Position numbers and translations under genes: made by a program. Source: Propionibacteriaceae bacterium (GTDB lineage: Bacteria; Actinomycetota; Actinomycetes; Propionibacteriales; Propionibacteriaceae). Taken from it: a stretch of DNA of 9,880 nt. Positions 6,460-9,880 of this stretch are shown here, one piece after another. Location of the stretch: contig JAUNUL010000085.1 in the NCBI GenBank assembly GCA_030538175.1, positions 1 to 9,880 on the forward strand. The letters are read 5' to 3'. The notes under the pieces were generated by a model that ran no database searches, was not told where the DNA came from, and saw nothing but the letters and a program-made list of their open reading frames with translations. The number at the start of each line of letters is the position of its first letter. The stretch's first letter is position 1.

Positions 6460-7431
6460 GTGGTGGCCATCCTGTCGGTGACGTTCCCGTTCTTTGCGCT
6501 GGTGTTGATCGGCTATCTGGCCGCCCGCCTGCGAGTCCTGCCGTTAGCGGCCGTGCCCGGCATGAATACCTTCGTGCTCTATTTCGCCTTGACCGCGCTG
6601 TTGTTCCAGCTGGGTGCGAATACGCCGATCGCGGAGTTGCTCGACCCGGTCGTGCTCGGGCTGTGGACGGTGAGCGGGCTCCTGATCATGGTGCTGGCTG
6701 CGGTGACCGCTCTGCGGCGCAGGCTCGGCTGGCTCGATGCGTCGTTCGGCTCCTTGATCGCCGTTCTGCCCAACTCGGGGTTCATGGGTGTCCCGCTGCT
6801 CACCGCCCTGCTCGGGGCCACTGCGAACGGCCCGATCATCGCGAGCCTGTTGGTCGACATCGTTGTCATCCAGTCACTCGGGGTGGCGTTCTCCCACCGG
6901 GGCGCCGGTGAACAGCACAGTGCGTGGGCCGAGCTCAAAGGCGCATTGGTCCGGATGTCTCGCAATCCACTCCCGTGGGCGATCGCGCTCGGTGGCACCT
7001 GGGGCGCGACCGGGTTGGCCCTGCCGGAGCCGGTGGATCACGTCATCACTCTGCTCGCCGCGGCTGCCACCCCCGTGGCCCTGTTCACCATCGGTGCCGT
7101 GCTGGCCCGCGAACAGGGCAACAAGCCCCCCGGACGGATCAGATCAGGTGTCCGGGCCTTCGGCGACGTCTATTGGCTGGCAGCGCTCAAACTGTTGGCC
7201 CACCCACTGTTCGTGTGGCTCCTCGGCACGGCGGCGATCGCCGCAGGCCTGCCATTGCGGGAATCCGCGTTGACCGTCCTCGTGCTCGCCGCCGCGCTGC
7301 CCGCGGCAGCGAACGTGTCGATGCTCGCCGAACGCTTCGGCGCCGACAACGGTCGGGTGGCCCGGGTGATCCTGGTATCAACACTGTTGAGCTTCGTCAC
7401 GTTCTCTGCAGCGGTTGCCCTGCTCACCTGA
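6460..7431 (+). CDS. AEC (auxin efflux carrier) family permease
   Basis: Integral membrane transporter of the AEC family (TC 2.A.69), whose bacterial members include MdcF-like malonate and MleP-like malate carriers; the substrate here is not determined. The 323 residues form about ten hydrophobic segments, from residue 4 to 320, with a central hydrophilic loop near 146-170. Family hallmarks are NSGFMGVPL (105-113) in the first half, TPVALFTIGAVLA (204-216), and PAAANVSMLAERFG (281-294) in the second half. There are two consecutive GTG codons at 6460 and 6463. The extended -10 placed just upstream fits leaderless initiation at 6463, which would remove one residue. It is separated from the MOSC gene by 60 bp and converges on the MFS gene with 35 bp between stop codons. 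Confidence 0.9.
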   Translation: MVAILSVTFPFFALVLIGYLAARLRVLPLAAVPGMNTFVLYFALTALLFQLGANTPIAELLDPVVLGLWTVSGLLIMVLAAVTALRRRLGWLDASFGSLIAVLPNSGFMGVPLLTALLGATANGPIIASLLVDIVVIQSLGVAFSHRGAGEQHSAWAELKGALVRMSRNPLPWAIALGGTWGATGLALPEPVDHVITLLAAAATPVALFTIGAVLAREQGNKPPGRIRSGVRAFGDVYWLAALKLLAHPLFVWLLGTAAIAAGLPLRESALTVLVLAAALPAAANVSMLAERFGADNGRVARVILVSTLLSFVTFSAAVALLT

Positions 7432-7466
7432 CCTGGCTACGAACCCACCCGCCGTCTCCCGGGTCC

Positions 7467-8711
7467 TCAGTGCGGTGTGGGACCGATGCGCACGCTCACC
7501 CAAAAGCAGACCAAGCAGACCACGGTGCCGACGATCGCGACCAGGGTGAGGGGCACCAGAGACTCGGGCCCGGCCACACCGACGACGGGGGCTACCGCCG
7601 CCCCGCCCAGGAATTGTGCGGCCCCGATCAGGGCTGACCCCGCCCCGCGCGCATCGGCGGCGTACCCCAATGCCAACGCCACCGGGTTGCCGAACAGGAA
7701 CCCGACGCTCACGGTGAAGAACAGCAGAGGAACCTCGATGAAGAGCCCCGGCAGGTTGAGTGCCTGGGTGGCTACCAGGAGGAGTACGCCGATCACCAGC
7801 CCCACCAGTCCCACGCGCATCATGCGGTGCTGGCCGTGCTTCTCGACCAGGCGCATGTTGACAGTGCTGCCCAACAGGATCCCGGCAGAGTTGATGGCGA
7901 ACAACACACCGCTGCCGAGCACCCCGAGGCCCATGATCGATTGGAAGATGAACGGCGACGACGCGATATAGCCCATCAGCACAACAAACGCGAAGGTCAT
8001 CAACACGGCATTCGCCATGAATCCCGGTCTGCGCAGCAGGTGAAGCATCGCCAACCCCCGCCGCGGATCGGGAGCCACCTGCTGTTTGGGGTGGTGGGTT
8101 TCCGGGATCACGACGATCACGGCGACAAGCATGATCGCCGTGACCACCGTCAGCGCCCAGAGGATTCCCCGCCACCCAACGGGAATCGCCAGGAGGCCGC
8201 CGATCAGCGGCGCGATGACCGGAGCCACACCGCCGACCATCGCCAGCAGGCTGAACATCTTGGCAGCCAGGACGCCGCGATAGATGTCGGCGACGATCGC
8301 GCGGGCGATCACGATTCCGGCCGCACCGGTGAAGCCCTGCACCAGCCGGGCGCCGAGCAGGATTTCTGCATTGGGAGCGAGCGCGGCAGCCGCCGACGCC
8401 AGCAGGCAGAGGATCGACCCGACCAACAAGGGGGGTTTGCGGCCGAGCTTGTCGGAGATCGGCCCGATCACCAATTGCCCGGCGGCGACTCCCAGGAAGA
8501 AGGTGGTGAGCGTCAGTTGGATGACCGACACGGGCACATCAAGTTCTGCCGCCATGCGGGGAAAGACCGGGAGGTACATATCGGTCGCGAAGGGCGCCAA
8601 CGTTGACAACAACGCCAGCGACACGAGAAGGAGCGCACCTGGTCTGCCCGGCGGGTGGGGGTGCGACAGTGGCTGAGGAGTACCGTGGGACATCACTGAG
8701 GAGCCTCGCAT
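7467..8711 (-). CDS. MFS transporter, Bcr/CflA drug-exporter subfamily
   Basis: Predicted 12-segment proton antiporter exporting small molecules; Bcr/CflA relatives export bicyclomycin, chloramphenicol and similar compounds or metabolites. The 414 residues fit. Motifs seen are TDMYLP (43-48) in the first segment, motif A GPISDKLGRK (83-92) between segments 2 and 3, RLVQGFTGAAG (122-132) in segment 4, and the antiporter motif C-like GVAPVIAPLIGG (161-172) in segment 5. A hydrophilic loop PETHHPKQQV...RRG (203-219) splits the halves. The start is unresolved. ATG 8711 has GGGGA too close. GTG 8696 has GAGG at 7 nt, and ATG 8693 has the same GAGG at 10 nt; either would drop only 5-6 N-terminal residues. 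It is divergent from putA across a short shared region and has no regulator gene adjacent. The substrate is unknown. Confidence 0.92.
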   Translation of the reverse strand: MRGSSVMSHGTPQPLSHPHPPGRPGALLLVSLALLSTLAPFATDMYLPVFPRMAAELDVPVSVIQLTLTTFFLGVAAGQLVIGPISDKLGRKPPLLVGSILCLLASAAAALAPNAEILLGARLVQGFTGAAGIVIARAIVADIYRGVLAAKMFSLLAMVGGVAPVIAPLIGGLLAIPVGWRGILWALTVVTAIMLVAVIVVIPETHHPKQQVAPDPRRGLAMLHLLRRPGFMANAVLMTFAFVVLMGYIASSPFIFQSIMGLGVLGSGVLFAINSAGILLGSTVNMRLVEKHGQHRMMRVGLVGLVIGVLLLVATQALNLPGLFIEVPLLFFTVSVGFLFGNPVALALGYAADARGAGSALIGAAQFLGGAAVAPVVGVAGPESLVPLTLVAIVGTVVCLVCFWVSVRIGPTPH

Positions 8712-8723
8712 TGATCCCCACGC

Positions 8724-8747
8724 CCGGACACCGAATTCCGAACACCG
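8724..8747. repeat. Tandem near-identical 10-mers between the MFS gene and putA
   Basis: CCGGACACCG (8724-8733) and CCGAACACCG (8738-8747) are direct repeats with one difference and a 14-bp period, separated by AATT. The outer CCCGG (8723-8727) and CCGGG (8745-8749) are also inverted. This fills about half of the 50-bp divergent gap and touches the putA ribosome site, so it is a candidate operator controlling one or both genes. No consensus is recognised. Confidence 0.35.
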
Positions 8748-8761
8748 GGAGGAGAGCCTCG

Positions 8762-9880
8762 ATGACCGGCACTAACCATCACCGCGGCCTGACCCAGCAC
8801 GGCAGCCTGAGCGCGACCGAGCTCCAGGACCTCCGGGAGCTGCTGCCGGAGATCGAGGCCGATGTGCGCCGCTGGCTGGCGGCAGCGGACCGGATCCCAG
8901 CCGATCCAGCCGGCGAACAACTCGCCGCGCTCCTGCGCGATCCCGCCGGCCTCGACTTCACCGTGCGGTTCGTGGACCGGGTGATCCGTCCCGAGGATCA
9001 CACGGTGGCCGCACGGGAGTTGAGTCGCCTCGCGGCCGATCCGCCGGCGTTCCTGCCCACAGCGCTGCGGGCAGCTCTGCAGGTGGGCGGCAAGGCCGCT
9101 CCCCTGGCTCCCCGGCTTGTCGTGCCCATCGCCCGGCGGGTCCTGCGCCATCTGGTCGGTCATCTGCTGATCGACGCCACGGACGCACGTCTGGGCGCAT
9201 CGCTGGCCCGCGTACGCCGACGGAGCCAAGCGCGGCTCAACCTGAACCTGCTCGGGGAGGCTGTCCTGGGTCGCGGCGAAGCGGATCGACGGCTCGCCGG
9301 CACGCTCGCCCTGCTCACCCGCGACGACGTCGACTATGTCTCCATCAAGGTGTCGGCCACGGTGGCTCCCCACCAGCCGTGGGCGTACGCCGAGACGGTC
9401 GACCGGGTCATGGACCGGCTGCGCCCGCTGTATCGAGTGGCCGCAGATCATCCAACGCCGAAGTTCATCAACCTGGACATGGAGGAATACAGGGACCTGC
9501 CGATGACCCTGGAGGTCTTCATCCGCCTGCTGGATGAACCCGAGCTGCGTTCCTTGGCGGCCGGCATCGTGCTGCAGGCCTACTTGCCGGATGCTCTTGG
9601 CGCCATGCAGCGGCTGCAGGAGTGGGCTGCTCGCCGGGTCGCGTCGGGCGGGGCACCGATCAAGGTCCGCCTGGTCAAGGGTGCCAACCTGCCGATGGAA
9701 CACATGGATGCGTCCCTGCATGGCTGGCCGCTGGCGACCTGGCACACCAAACAGGACAGCGATACCCACTACAAGCGCGTGCTGCTGTGGGCGCTGACGC
9801 CGGAACGGGTGCAGAACGTGCGGTTGGGCGTGGCCGGACATAACCTGTTCGACATCGCCCTCGCCCGCCAGATCGCGACC
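8762..9880 (+). CDS. putA: Bifunctional proline dehydrogenase / glutamate-semialdehyde dehydrogenase PutA, N-terminal 373 residues
   Basis: PutA oxidises proline to glutamate in two steps, with FAD in the first half and NAD in the second. The frame is open from ATG 8762 to the window end. GGGAGGAG (8747-8754) sits 7 nt before the start. Residues 1 to about 200 are a helical N-terminal region (LRELLPEIEADVRRWL, LAALLRDPAGLDFTVRFVDRV) characteristic of the long actinobacterial PutA and absent from short PRODH. The FAD barrel then shows VSIKVS, FINLDMEEY (235-243), IVLQAYLPDA, RLVKGANLPMEHMDA (303-317) and GVAGHNLFDIA. The distal proline-binding arginines and the whole aldehyde dehydrogenase half (expected full length about 1,150) lie outside. 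So the bifunctional call rests on the N-terminal type. It is divergent from the MFS exporter. Confidence 0.92.
   Translation, partial: MTGTNHHRGLTQHGSLSATELQDLRELLPEIEADVRRWLAAADRIPADPAGEQLAALLRDPAGLDFTVRFVDRVIRPEDHTVAARELSRLAADPPAFLPTALRAALQVGGKAAPLAPRLVVPIARRVLRHLVGHLLIDATDARLGASLARVRRRSQARLNLNLLGEAVLGRGEADRRLAGTLALLTRDDVDYVSIKVSATVAPHQPWAYAETVDRVMDRLRPLYRVAADHPTPKFINLDMEEYRDLPMTLEVFIRLLDEPELRSLAAGIVLQAYLPDALGAMQRLQEWAARRVASGGAPIKVRLVKGANLPMEHMDASLHGWPLATWHTKQDSDTHYKRVLLWALTPERVQNVRLGVAGHNLFDIALARQIAT

Noticed and set aside
7432..7466. ACCCG/CGGGT hairpin between the convergent permease and MFS genes as a terminator
   Set aside because: Only a 5-bp stem with no T-run on either strand; not enough to call a terminator.

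Overview
The window is GC-rich, densely coded bacterial DNA with GTG/ATG starts, AGGAG-type ribosome sites and protein families typical of Actinobacteria. The YiiM-like MOSC protein, the actinobacterial SGNH hydrolase type with a GEST nucleophile elbow and the long actinobacterial PutA N-terminus all point that way. A member of the Propionibacteriaceae or a related order is plausible, but this is inferred from gene style alone; there is no rRNA or marker gene here. Eight protein-coding genes are supported, and two of them run off the window.

Left part (1-3760): a divergent pair. On the minus strand is selO (protein adenylyltransferase, C-terminus beyond base 1). On the plus strand is glcB (malate synthase G, glyoxylate shunt), which ends in a strong hairpin terminator. 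The pair shares a 170-185 bp intergenic region.

Middle part (3761-7431, all plus strand): a 363 bp non-coding stretch with a locally AT-rich core comes first. It is followed by a small SGNH/GDSL hydrolase with an N-terminal hydrophobic segment and a substituted block III. Next is a two-gene unit, nagB (glucosamine-6-phosphate deaminase) overlapping by 11 nt a YiiM-like MOSC-domain protein. An AEC-family permease follows, preceded by an extended -10 promoter placed so close that the transcript may be leaderless.

Right part (7467-9880): a Bcr/CflA-type MFS drug exporter on the minus strand is convergent with the permease. It is divergent from putA (bifunctional proline catabolism enzyme, only the first 373 residues present) across about 50 bp that carry a direct repeat.

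The genes look like ordinary housekeeping and metabolic genes (amino sugar, glyoxylate and proline use) with two transporters. I see no mobile element, CRISPR array, tRNA, rRNA or coherent new multi-gene system. The points worth checking are small: the SGNH block III substitution, the nagB-MOSC overlap, palindromes upstream of the SGNH gene and nagB, the possible leaderless permease, and an unusual preference for the tyrosine codon TAT.
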